Positions 52,687 to 62,664 of a stretch of 64,000 nucleotides of DNA are shown here, piece by piece. Each line of letters opens with the position of its first letter. The first letter of the stretch is position 1. Under the pieces are notes generated by a model that worked only from the letters and a program-made list of their open reading frames with translations, ran no database searches and had not been told where the DNA came from. The DNA is taken from the NCBI RefSeq assembly GCF_902498845.1, contig NZ_CABVLM010000004.1:1-64000 (forward strand), given 5' to 3'. The stretch is from Pseudoalteromonas rhizosphaerae (lineage in GTDB: Bacteria; Pseudomonadota; Gammaproteobacteria; Enterobacterales; Alteromonadaceae). A program made the translations under genes and the position numbers.

Positions 52687-55600
52687 ATGGATAATGTAGC
52701 AATTAAAACTTTACTGGCCGAATTGGACGCACAAGGTATCTTCGTTTATTTGCAAGATGGGCGGTTAAAGTTACGAAGTAAGTTAACGACAGTCCCAGCA
52801 CCAGAACTGGCAAAGATCAAAGCATGTAAGGATGAGCTGATTGCCTATATGCAACGTCATCATCAGCAACAAGGGGATTTATCAAGTGCGCAACAACGTA
52901 TTTGGTTTATTGATCAATATGAACAGCAGTCAACTGCATACAATATGTGTGGTCTGTTGCAGCTGTCAGATTCATTGACAATAAATGAACTACAGCGGGC
53001 ATTTGACACATTGTTGGTTCGCCATCAAATATTAACAACGCAATTTTTTAACACTGATCAAGGTGTTGTGCAGCGAGTTAATAGCCAGTTGCGCCTAGCA
53101 TTGAATACACTTGAGATAGCACGGCATGAAACACCCACACAAATAGTTGAAAAATTACACGATGAATTAAGTTACCGCTTTGATCTGGAAAATGATTTAC
53201 TGATACGTGCAACGTTAATTGGCCACTCAGGTGAAGGTAAATGGTTATACATTGCGATGCATCATATTATTGCCGATGGTTGGTCTGTGCGGCTTTTGGT
53301 GCAAGAATTATTGGCGATACTGACAAATAATAATAATACCGTTAATAATGCGGCTGCATGTAAACCTTTACAGTATTTAGATTATGTACATTGGCAAGGT
53401 CAGTTTAAACAATCACCTATATATCAACAGCAGCTAAGTTATTGGCAACAAGCGCTAACAGGGATGGAGTTATTTGAGCTGCCAACGAGTTATCCTCGTG
53501 ATAAACAAAAAACCTATCAAGGCAAGAGCCAGCACAGTGTTATCGAGACACGGCTGGTTACCGAATTTGACAGTTGCTGTCAGCAATTAAGTGCTACTCG
53601 GTTTGTCGGGTTGTTAAGTGTGTTTTATGTACTATTACAGCGCTATAGCCAAAAACAGGATATTACGGTGGCGGTGCCTGTATTGAATCGTGAACAGCCC
53701 GAATTTGAGAATGTTATAGGGTGTTTTATCAATACCTTACCTATGCGACAAATGGTGTCACCGCAGAGCTCTTTTGCGCAATTAATAGCGCAAACTAAAG
53801 TGTTAGTGGCGCAAGGGCTAGCAAATCAAAGTGTGGCAGTTGAAGATATTATCGAAACACTTGGCTTAGCTAAATCGTCAGCACATTCAGCATTGTTTCA
53901 AATACTGTTTAATTATAACGGTGTAGATACCGGTACTGTGGAAACCGCAACATTGTCGGCTAAATTATTGCCATTAGATAACGGTACTGCAAAATTTGAT
54001 TTAACCTTGAATGTAAGTGAATCAGAGCAGGGCTTAGATATTAGTTTTGATTATTGCAGTGCGCTATTTGATGACCATGTTATTCAGCAAATGAGCAATG
54101 ATTTTAATGAATTAGTTATATCTTTTGGCAATAACGCAGCACAAACTATTGCAACCGTTGAGTTACCCTCTGCGTGTTATGCCAGCCAGTTGTTAGGGCG
54201 TAAAAAAGATCATGAAAAAGTCAGCAGTGATGTGATTGCATTACCTGTACAGGTGATAAAGCAGGCTGAGCTTAGTGCTGAAAAAACAGCTTGTATTGAA
54301 GCTGACCAACATGGAAAAACCGCACGAAGTTTGAGTTATCAACAATTAGTGCAACAAAGCGCAGCACTCGCCAGCCATATTTTAGCTTTGCAAACTCATC
54401 ATCAACAAACAACTGCAGCACCCATTGCATTATTGGTATCTCGCTCAATCGATGCCTTATTAACGATGTTTGCACTATTGCAAACAGGCCGTGCTTACTT
54501 ACCGATTGAGCAAGGCACTCCAGTGGCGCGTATTGCGGAAATTTTACAGCAGGCAGGCTGTGAATATTTAGTAACATTTGATGATACAGCGCTCGAAAAG
54601 CAAGCAGTTACGGTATTAAATGAGCAACACATTACATTATGGCCTTTTGCGCAGCTGTCAAAAGCGGCGGTTAATTTAACTGGCTTACCCAATTTAAACC
54701 TTAATGACAGCGCGTACGTGATATTTACCTCCGGTTCAACAGGCGCGCCAAAAGGGGTTGAAATTAATCATGCTGCATTAGCGCACTATGTTCAAAGTAT
54801 TACTAAGCGACTTGAATTGAATAATGATACCAAGTCAGCTGTGGTTACAGGGCTTGCGACCGATCTTTGTTTAACTGGGATATATCCGGTATGGGCGAGT
54901 GGCGGCACTGTGGTATTAATTTCACCACATGTAAAAAGTGATCCTGTTGCGATTGTCGATACGTTCAGTGAGCAAGCAATTAACTTTTTAAAGATCACTC
55001 CCAGCTTTGCTGCTGAACTATTAGCCACTATTGCTGCGAGTCAAGTACCTCGCGCACCTCTTCAACAGTGGGTGTTAGGGGGGGAATCATTAACAGCGCA
55101 ATTAGTAGCGCAAATTCGGGCGCTCTATCCAAGCGCTAAATTAATCAATCATTATGGGCCGACAGAAACCTGCATTGGGGTGGCTACCTATGAAATTGAG
55201 GATCATCAAACTGCTGAGCAGATGAGTTATCCTATTGGTAGCGCGCTTGCGCATGTTGAACTTGCCATACTAGATGCACACCACGAGCCCGTTGCCATGG
55301 GCATGCCTGGACAGCTTTATATTGGTGGTGAGAGTTTAGCAACAGGCTATATTCGTGCAACGGATCAGACTGCGAAAAGTTTTGTTGTGATTAACACGAC
55401 CAAGGGACAACAACGCTATTATTGCTCTGGTGATAATGTTCGTTTGCGCAAAGACGGTGCGCTGGAATATTTAGGGCGTTTAGATAAGCAACCTAAGATC
55501 AGAGGCTTTAGAGTTGACTTACTTGATATCGAGGCAAAGTTAACGGCTTTATCAGTGGTTAAAAATAGTGCTGTGATTTGTCGCGAAATTGCTTCTGCAG

Positions 55601-58600
55601 ATACTTTAGTTGCGTACTATGTGGCATCTAATGAAGGCCAGCAATTAACTGCTGAGGCCTTACAACAACGGATCAAAACGGACTTAAAGTGTGTATTACC
55701 AGAGCCTATGATCCCCAGTTTCTTTGTGCTGAAAGAGCAATTACCTTATCTTGAAAATGGCAAAGTTGATCGTAAATTCTTACAACAACAAATGGTACGC
55801 AGCAGCGATACTTTTGTAGCGCCAAAAACGCTAATGCAGCAGCAAGTAGCGGCGTTATTTGCACAGTTAACAGGCTTTGCTAGGGTTGGTCTAGAAGATG
55901 ACTTTTTTGCAATCGGTGGGCATTCCTTACTAGCAATTAGATTACTTAACCAAATTCGTCAGCAGTTTGGCGTTTCATTGTCACTTAAAGACATCTTCAA
56001 TCATGCAACCGTTGAGGAGTTAGCCCAGTATTTAACCTGTAGTGAACAAGCTAGTTCAAAGGTGCAATTAACACATATTGATTTAGCTGGGGAACACCCG
56101 TTGTCATTTTCTCAGCGGCGTATTTGGTTTGTTGATCAGCTGCAAGGACACAGCCGTCAATATAATTTACAGGGCGTGTTTACGCTGCGCGGTGATGTTG
56201 ATGTGGTGGCATTGCAGCAGGCATTTAAAGATATCATTAAGCGCCATACGATCCTAAGTTATAACTATAAAAGTACAGCTGATGCGCAGCCATGCCAATA
56301 TTTTAACGGCCATTTAGCTTTTTCATTGCAACAGATAGACCTTTGCACCCAAGCAGATCAACAGCAGCTGTTACAGAAGATGATAGTGGAAGATTATAAT
56401 CAGTCATTTGATTTAACCTCACAGCTGATGTTACGGGCAAGCTTGATTAAAATAGCCGATCACCATTATCAGTTACTTGTTACTGTTCATCATATTGTTG
56501 CCGATGGCTGGTCTATTGGCTTGATATGCCGTGAACTCGCTAGCAATTATAATCAGCATATTGGTATGACAAACGCCACTGATTTGCAAACTCTAGAGCA
56601 TAATTATATTGATTTTGTACATTGGCAGCATAGTATGCAAGCTGATCCTCAGTGGCAAATAAGTATTGACTACTGGCGTCAACAGTTAGCGCAATTACCT
56701 ACAGTGCATGAGTTACCTACACAGTACGAGCGAGGTAACGATGTGCTCAGCGGCGGCGGTTTATATAAAACCGTGTTGTCGCCTGCATTAACTGAACAAT
56801 TAAGATTGTTTATTGCAAACCAAGGTGACACTTTGTTTGTAACCTTACAAACTGTATTTACTTTGTGGTTTAGTCGAGTTTCTGGGCAATCAGATTGTGT
56901 GCTAGGTACGCCAGTTGCAGGGCGAGTTGCCGCAGAGCTTGAACCTATTATTGGCAACTTTGTTAACACGCTGGTATTACGTAATACGGTGTCAGCGGAT
57001 ACATGCTTTAACCAAGCGTTAGCTGATGTAAAAGCAACATTGAGTGAAGCACTGCTTCATCAACAGATCCCATTTGATCTCTTAGTGGATGAATTAGCCA
57101 CTGAACGCAGTTTAGCAATTCCGCCGTTAGTACAAGTCATCTTTAGAGTAAACAATACGATAAATGAAAATTTACAGCTAGCAGGGCTATCAATTAAAGC
57201 CTCACAGAGCAAGGTGCGTAGCGCTAAACTTGACTTAGAAGTCTCAGTTATAGATACCGGTGACGTGCTAGAAATTGAGTGGTTATACGATACCGCACTA
57301 TGGCATCAAGCGAATATAGAGACATTCTTTGCTCAATTTAGTTATGTGTTGCAGCAATGCTTGGCTGATCAAAGCGTCAAGCTCGCTGAGTTAATGCTGT
57401 GGAGCCCGAGCCAGCACGCAGCGGCATTATCTCATAGTGACTCAATTGATATACAAAATACCCAACTATCGCCTTTACATGTTTGTTTTTCGCACTTTGC
57501 AAAGCAGCACCCGCAACACCCCGCAGTAAGATGTAATGGCCAAACCTATAGTTACCTCGCGCTTGAACAACGTGCTAATCAGCTTGCACATTGTTTACTC
57601 GAAATGGATTTTGCTGCGCAAAGTCGAATTGCCATTTTGCTGCCATCAGGTGCCGCTATGTTGGTGGCGATACTCGCTATTTTAAAGGCACGTCATGTAT
57701 ACGTACCGATACACCAAGATACACCAATAAAAACGTTAAGTTATATTGTTGAAGATGCTGAATTGATGATGATTTTAGCATTGAGTGAAAATGCCGACAC
57801 GCTGATCAACAGTGGCGCAGATTTTTTGCTCGTTGATGATCTTCTTGATGACGATTCTAACTTCGACGGCTACCCGGTGGAGCAGCCAGATGAACAACTC
57901 AGCCTCAATGTCAAAGATGATGATTTGAGTTACATTATTTATACTTCTGGTTCGACCGGACGGCCGAAAGGGGTGATGATAAACCATGCCAATTTAGCGG
58001 CTTATTTACAGCATGCGGTTGCGCATTATATGCCCGATAATTCAGCCCTTTGTAGCAGCGTATTGAGTACGCCTTTGGCGTTTGATGCAACGGTCACGGC
58101 GTTATATCCAGCCTTGATGCAAGGTGGCGTGGTGGAAATTATTGCGCAAGGGGGTGAACAGTTAACCCAGCTGACGGAACTACTCTTTACAGCAACAGAC
58201 GCTAAACTGTTTAAGCTCACGCCAGCTCATTTACGTGCCATTTTGGCATTATCGCAGCACTATTGTGTAAGCAATGTTACCCATACATTGGTGATCGGTG
58301 GTGAAGCACTCACAACTGAATTGTTGTTGGCGATCCGTGCAAAGTTACCACTGTGTCGTTGGATTAACGAATATGGACCAACAGAAACTACAGTCGGTTC
58401 AAGCACTTTTGTAATTGATCACAGTACCAGTGATGAGGTTTTACTGCGTCATAATGATGTCCCAATTGGTTTAGCTAACGATAATGTAACGCTGTTAGTG
58501 GTTGACCAATTTGATCAGCCAGCAGCAGTGAATATGCGTGGTGAATTACTTATTGCAGGACCTGTTGTCAGCCCAGGTTACATTAATCAGACTGAGCTTA

Positions 58601-61600
58601 ATAATACCAGCTTTATTACTTTGCAGCTGCCTAGCCAACAGGGTGGAAAAGTGACCAAGCGTTTTTATAGAACAGGCGACATAGCGTTATGGCAAGCTGA
58701 TGAAACAGGTGCTGCTTGTTATTTAAGATACTGTGGACGTAAGGATCAACAGATCAAGCTGCGCGGTTTTCGAGTTGATTTAGCCGCGATTGAGCAGCTG
58801 ATCCTAGAACTCCCTGAAGTGGCTGATTGTGCGGTGACGGTTGATAGCAAGCAGCAAACGTTAGCGGCACATATTGTTTTCCATCAACATGAAAAGCCAT
58901 TAGCCGTTAACACCATTAAATCGCATTTATCGCATTACTTAGCGCCGTATATGATCCCCGCACATTGTTATGCTATTACTGTGATGCCACTGACGAAAAA
59001 CGGCAAGATTGATAAAGCCACATTGATAGCTGACGCACTTAGTTGTTTACAGCCAACTAGCACAACACACAGCAAGCACGCGCAAACACCATTACAGCAA
59101 TATTTGTTACAGCTGTTTAGTGAGATTTTACTCACTACACATATTGGTTTAGACGATAACTTTTTTGATTTAGGAGGGCACTCGTTATTAGCGATCCGCT
59201 TGATTGGTAAGATTCGTGAAGGTAAGCAGCTCGACATAACATTACCGCAATTATTTAAAACCCCAACGATTGCAACGTTAGCGCAAGCATTAAAAAACTG
59301 TGAAAAAATTCAGCCACACCAAGAGATTGTGAAAATATCTCGCCAGCAAGCGCTACCTCTTTCCTATGCACAGCAACGATTATGGCTTATTGATCAAGTA
59401 CATAATGAAAGTGTGCAATATCATATGCCAGCTAGCTTTGTGTTTACGGGGAAGTTGGAGCTGACTGCGTTGTCGGGCGCGTTATATGCACTTATTGAAC
59501 GCCATGAAGTGCTGCGTACCGTTATTATTACACGCGACCAAGGCTCAGCGCCTGAGCAATGTATTAATGAACACTTTGAGATCCCACTTGAGCTGCACGA
59601 TTTAAGTATGCTTAATCGTGAACAGCAAGATCACCAATGGCAATCACTGTCGTCACATGCAAGTAGTAAAGCGTTTGATTTGGCAAGCGACGTTTTACTG
59701 CGTGTGGTGGTTGCTAAAATTAGCAATGAGCAAAGTTTTGTACATTTTAATATGCATCATATTGCAAGCGATGGCTGGTCAATGGCAATTTTAGTTCGCG
59801 AGTTTATTGCTTTTTACCGAGCTGCAAGTGCTGAACCGCGATTTGTTTTACCTGCATTATTACAGCAACCATTAGCTATCCAATATGCCGATTTCGCTTA
59901 TTGGCAGCGTTTAGTATGCAGTGAAAGTGCCTTGCATGAATCACTTTCTTATTGGCGTACTCAGTTAACAGGTGCCCCTTTTGTTCATCAATTACCAATA
60001 GAGCAGCCTCGAGCAATCCAACAGCAGTTGCAAGGGCAATGTTTTAACCAGCATTTGTCCGCTGCAACGACTAAAGCTATCCACCAACAATGTGCCACAC
60101 ACGGTGTTACTTTATATATGTGGTTACACACAGCCTTTTCCTTGTTAATGATGCGATTGAGTGAAGCGACGGATATTTTAGTTGGCTCTCCAGTTGCTGG
60201 TCGTGAACAGCCACAAATAGCTAATCTAATTGGTTTTTTTGTTAATACCTTAGTGATCCGCACCCGCAGTGAAGGACAGCAAAACTTCACGCAGTTATTA
60301 ATGCAGCAAAAACAGGTGATTTTAGATGCTTTTAAACATCAACAAGTGCCATTTGAACAATTAGTTGAAGTACTGCAGCCTGAGCGAAACTTAGCACATC
60401 ATCCTTTATTTCAAATTTTATTTGCACTGCAAAACAATGAAACGAGTGATTTTTCACTGCCAGGTTTACATATTGAAATGCAGCCACACGCAGCACCAAA
60501 AATGAAATTTGATTTAGAGGTCAATGCAATTGAGCAAGGCGATGGCATTGAGCTGCAGTGGAATTTTAGTGAGACATTATTTAATGCCAGTAGTATTACT
60601 GAATATGCAGCAGCATTCGAGGTATTGATTGATGCGATACTAAGTGACCCTCTTATGAAGTTGCAGCTATTACCTGTAGTGTCAGCAACCAAAAAAAATG
60701 TGCTGCTTAATTTATCTTCGCCACCCTATGCAAGGCACACTCAGTCACTTAACCTTGTCACGCAAATCGCACGTCAAGCTGAACAATATCCAACACGTAA
60801 TGCGGTCGTTGGCCCTGATGGTGAAGTGTTGAGTTATGCTGAATTAGAAACTCAGTCACAGCTGTTAGCCAGTTATTTACAAGCACAAGGTATAGCCGCC
60901 GGGAGTAAAGTTGCTTTATGTGTTAGCGCAACGGCACAAATGCTGGTTGCCATGTTAGCGATTTTAAAAACCGGCAGTGCCTATGTGCCGATTGATCCAA
61001 AATTACCAGTATCCAGAGTGCAATTTATTATCGATGACAGTAAAGCACAGTGTTTTATCACACAGTCTGCGTTTGCTAAACAGCATTTAACGGAAGGGCC
61101 GGGGAGTATCATTGCGCCATTATGTGTATTGCTTGATGAGCCAAACAGTTGGCAGTGTGGCTCACTCAATGGTTTAAAAAGTGCACTGCCTGGGTCATAT
61201 TCGGCGGATGATCTTGCCTATATAATCTATACATCAGGTACCACAGGCACCCCAAAAGGGGTGATGATCAGCCATGGTAATTTAGCCTGTTACTTAGCAC
61301 ATGCACAGTGTGAGTATCTATCAGCTGCGTTAACAACCAGCGTGGTGAGTACGCCATTGGCATTTGATGCTACGGTCACTTCGTTGTGGGCACCTTTACT
61401 AATGGGTATCAGTATTACACTACTTGCTGATGATGAGCAGATGCTTGAGCAGCTTGCAAAGCAGATATTCAGCTCCCAAGCCTGTTTATTTAAAGTCACT
61501 CCTGCACATTTACAAGGCTTACTTGCGTTTGCTCCAGCTGCTGCAGTAGCAACTGCACATGTGGTTGTCATTGGTGGTGAAGCATTACCCACTCAGTTGC

Positions 61601-62664
61601 TCAAATCGTTAACTCAGTATTTGCCTAATTGCCAGTGGGTGAATGAGTACGGCCCAACTGAAGCGACGGTAGGTTGCAGTGTTTATCATTGCGAGCTTAA
61701 GCAAATTAGCGAGCTTGAACGGCGTAAAATGGCCCAGGTGCCAATTGGTCGGGCGATTGCAGATAGTCAGTTGGTGATATTAGATGAACATCAGCAATTA
61801 TCCGCAATGGGTGCCATTGGCGAGCTTTATATTGCTGGTGACAATGTTGCTCAAGGGTATTTAAATCAAGCGAGTTTAACGGCGCAAAGTTTTGTGTGGT
61901 TACCTTTTGGGCATCAGCAAACTGTGCAGCGATTTTATCGTACTGGGGATAAAGTGCGTTGGTTGCTTGATAAACATGGCCAACCAGAACACCTGCTATT
62001 TTGTGCACGAGTCGATGAACAAATTAAGTTGCGCGGTTATCGCATTGAGCCGGGCGAAATTACAGCACAGTTAGTCCAGCATAAAGAGATTAGTGAGGCA
62101 TGTGTAATATTAAATAAAGACACTGAAAACCTTGAGGCTTACTTAGTGCTTACGCCAAATAACTCATTGATTAAAGCGTTTGGGAAAGAGCAGCAAATAA
62201 CACTCTTAGGCGCACAGCAACAGGCTATGCTTAGCAACTACCTTACGAACTATTTACCTGCTTATATGATGCCAACAAAATGGCATGCGATAAGTGCTAT
62301 TCCCCTGACATCTAACGCAAAAGTTGACAGTAAACAACTGCTTCAAAGGGGACAATCAGTCGCAGTAGCAACTGAAAATGTGCCGCCGCGTAATGACTTT
62401 GAGGCAGCCTTGGTCGATATCTTTGCAGAGCAGTTACAAGTTGACTCTGTTGGCATCACCGATAACTTTTTTGCGCTCGGGGGGCATTCATTATTGGCAA
62501 CACAATGTATGGCGTTGCTCAAGGCGCGGTTACAGGCTGATATTCCAGTGAGAGTTCTGTTTGAAAGGCCGACAATTGCGGCTATTGCTAGCTGGTACGC
62601 CATTCATCAAGCCGCTAATAACGCCATGAGTGAAAATGATAACTCAGAAGAGATGTTTTTGTGA
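52687..62664 (+). CDS. NRPS, three modules: docking-(C-A-PCP)x3, predicted Asp, Asn-like, Asn-like
   Basis: 3325 aa. The N-terminal about 58 residues resemble the TubC docking domain (LLAELDAQGIFVYLQDG). Module 1: C (HHIIADG at 192), A (FTSGSTG about 681; code DLTKVGHIGK, the known Asp code), PCP Ser1080. Module 2: C (HHIVADG at 1268), A (YTSGSTG about 1752; code DATKVGEVGK, Asn-like), PCP Ser2166. Module 3: C (HHIASDG at 2357), A (YTSGTTG about 2848; same code DATKVGEVGK), PCP Ser3268. All condensation HHxxxDG motifs are intact; no epimerase, methyltransferase or thioesterase is present. Codes were aligned by eye to GrsA. The stop overlaps the next start (TGATG). Confidence 0.93.
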   Translation: MDNVAIKTLLAELDAQGIFVYLQDGRLKLRSKLTTVPAPELAKIKACKDELIAYMQRHHQQQGDLSSAQQRIWFIDQYEQQSTAYNMCGLLQLSDSLTINELQRAFDTLLVRHQILTTQFFNTDQGVVQRVNSQLRLALNTLEIARHETPTQIVEKLHDELSYRFDLENDLLIRATLIGHSGEGKWLYIAMHHIIADGWSVRLLVQELLAILTNNNNTVNNAAACKPLQYLDYVHWQGQFKQSPIYQQQLSYWQQALTGMELFELPTSYPRDKQKTYQGKSQHSVIETRLVTEFDSCCQQLSATRFVGLLSVFYVLLQRYSQKQDITVAVPVLNREQPEFENVIGCFINTLPMRQMVSPQSSFAQLIAQTKVLVAQGLANQSVAVEDIIETLGLAKSSAHSALFQILFNYNGVDTGTVETATLSAKLLPLDNGTAKFDLTLNVSESEQGLDISFDYCSALFDDHVIQQMSNDFNELVISFGNNAAQTIATVELPSACYASQLLGRKKDHEKVSSDVIALPVQVIKQAELSAEKTACIEADQHGKTARSLSYQQLVQQSAALASHILALQTHHQQTTAAPIALLVSRSIDALLTMFALLQTGRAYLPIEQGTPVARIAEILQQAGCEYLVTFDDTALEKQAVTVLNEQHITLWPFAQLSKAAVNLTGLPNLNLNDSAYVIFTSGSTGAPKGVEINHAALAHYVQSITKRLELNNDTKSAVVTGLATDLCLTGIYPVWASGGTVVLISPHVKSDPVAIVDTFSEQAINFLKITPSFAAELLATIAASQVPRAPLQQWVLGGESLTAQLVAQIRALYPSAKLINHYGPTETCIGVATYEIEDHQTAEQMSYPIGSALAHVELAILDAHHEPVAMGMPGQLYIGGESLATGYIRATDQTAKSFVVINTTKGQQRYYCSGDNVRLRKDGALEYLGRLDKQPKIRGFRVDLLDIEAKLTALSVVKNSAVICREIASADTLVAYYVASNEGQQLTAEALQQRIKTDLKCVLPEPMIPSFFVLKEQLPYLENGKVDRKFLQQQMVRSSDTFVAPKTLMQQQVAALFAQLTGFARVGLEDDFFAIGGHSLLAIRLLNQIRQQFGVSLSLKDIFNHATVEELAQYLTCSEQASSKVQLTHIDLAGEHPLSFSQRRIWFVDQLQGHSRQYNLQGVFTLRGDVDVVALQQAFKDIIKRHTILSYNYKSTADAQPCQYFNGHLAFSLQQIDLCTQADQQQLLQKMIVEDYNQSFDLTSQLMLRASLIKIADHHYQLLVTVHHIVADGWSIGLICRELASNYNQHIGMTNATDLQTLEHNYIDFVHWQHSMQADPQWQISIDYWRQQLAQLPTVHELPTQYERGNDVLSGGGLYKTVLSPALTEQLRLFIANQGDTLFVTLQTVFTLWFSRVSGQSDCVLGTPVAGRVAAELEPIIGNFVNTLVLRNTVSADTCFNQALADVKATLSEALLHQQIPFDLLVDELATERSLAIPPLVQVIFRVNNTINENLQLAGLSIKASQSKVRSAKLDLEVSVIDTGDVLEIEWLYDTALWHQANIETFFAQFSYVLQQCLADQSVKLAELMLWSPSQHAAALSHSDSIDIQNTQLSPLHVCFSHFAKQHPQHPAVRCNGQTYSYLALEQRANQLAHCLLEMDFAAQSRIAILLPSGAAMLVAILAILKARHVYVPIHQDTPIKTLSYIVEDAELMMILALSENADTLINSGADFLLVDDLLDDDSNFDGYPVEQPDEQLSLNVKDDDLSYIIYTSGSTGRPKGVMINHANLAAYLQHAVAHYMPDNSALCSSVLSTPLAFDATVTALYPALMQGGVVEIIAQGGEQLTQLTELLFTATDAKLFKLTPAHLRAILALSQHYCVSNVTHTLVIGGEALTTELLLAIRAKLPLCRWINEYGPTETTVGSSTFVIDHSTSDEVLLRHNDVPIGLANDNVTLLVVDQFDQPAAVNMRGELLIAGPVVSPGYINQTELNNTSFITLQLPSQQGGKVTKRFYRTGDIALWQADETGAACYLRYCGRKDQQIKLRGFRVDLAAIEQLILELPEVADCAVTVDSKQQTLAAHIVFHQHEKPLAVNTIKSHLSHYLAPYMIPAHCYAITVMPLTKNGKIDKATLIADALSCLQPTSTTHSKHAQTPLQQYLLQLFSEILLTTHIGLDDNFFDLGGHSLLAIRLIGKIREGKQLDITLPQLFKTPTIATLAQALKNCEKIQPHQEIVKISRQQALPLSYAQQRLWLIDQVHNESVQYHMPASFVFTGKLELTALSGALYALIERHEVLRTVIITRDQGSAPEQCINEHFEIPLELHDLSMLNREQQDHQWQSLSSHASSKAFDLASDVLLRVVVAKISNEQSFVHFNMHHIASDGWSMAILVREFIAFYRAASAEPRFVLPALLQQPLAIQYADFAYWQRLVCSESALHESLSYWRTQLTGAPFVHQLPIEQPRAIQQQLQGQCFNQHLSAATTKAIHQQCATHGVTLYMWLHTAFSLLMMRLSEATDILVGSPVAGREQPQIANLIGFFVNTLVIRTRSEGQQNFTQLLMQQKQVILDAFKHQQVPFEQLVEVLQPERNLAHHPLFQILFALQNNETSDFSLPGLHIEMQPHAAPKMKFDLEVNAIEQGDGIELQWNFSETLFNASSITEYAAAFEVLIDAILSDPLMKLQLLPVVSATKKNVLLNLSSPPYARHTQSLNLVTQIARQAEQYPTRNAVVGPDGEVLSYAELETQSQLLASYLQAQGIAAGSKVALCVSATAQMLVAMLAILKTGSAYVPIDPKLPVSRVQFIIDDSKAQCFITQSAFAKQHLTEGPGSIIAPLCVLLDEPNSWQCGSLNGLKSALPGSYSADDLAYIIYTSGTTGTPKGVMISHGNLACYLAHAQCEYLSAALTTSVVSTPLAFDATVTSLWAPLLMGISITLLADDEQMLEQLAKQIFSSQACLFKVTPAHLQGLLAFAPAAAVATAHVVVIGGEALPTQLLKSLTQYLPNCQWVNEYGPTEATVGCSVYHCELKQISELERRKMAQVPIGRAIADSQLVILDEHQQLSAMGAIGELYIAGDNVAQGYLNQASLTAQSFVWLPFGHQQTVQRFYRTGDKVRWLLDKHGQPEHLLFCARVDEQIKLRGYRIEPGEITAQLVQHKEISEACVILNKDTENLEAYLVLTPNNSLIKAFGKEQQITLLGAQQQAMLSNYLTNYLPAYMMPTKWHAISAIPLTSNAKVDSKQLLQRGQSVAVATENVPPRNDFEAALVDIFAEQLQVDSVGITDNFFALGGHSLLATQCMALLKARLQADIPVRVLFERPTIAAIASWYAIHQAANNAMSENDNSEEMFL

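Noticed and set aside
44410..62603. Many minus-strand open frames of 60-100 codons inside the NRPS genes
   Set aside because: They lie wholly within intact domains of the plus-strand proteins and show no protein character; they are shadows.
52687..62664. Epimerisation or thioesterase domain in the second NRPS
   Set aside because: All three modules pass directly from PCP to the next C domain or to the C terminus; no E or TE motif was found.
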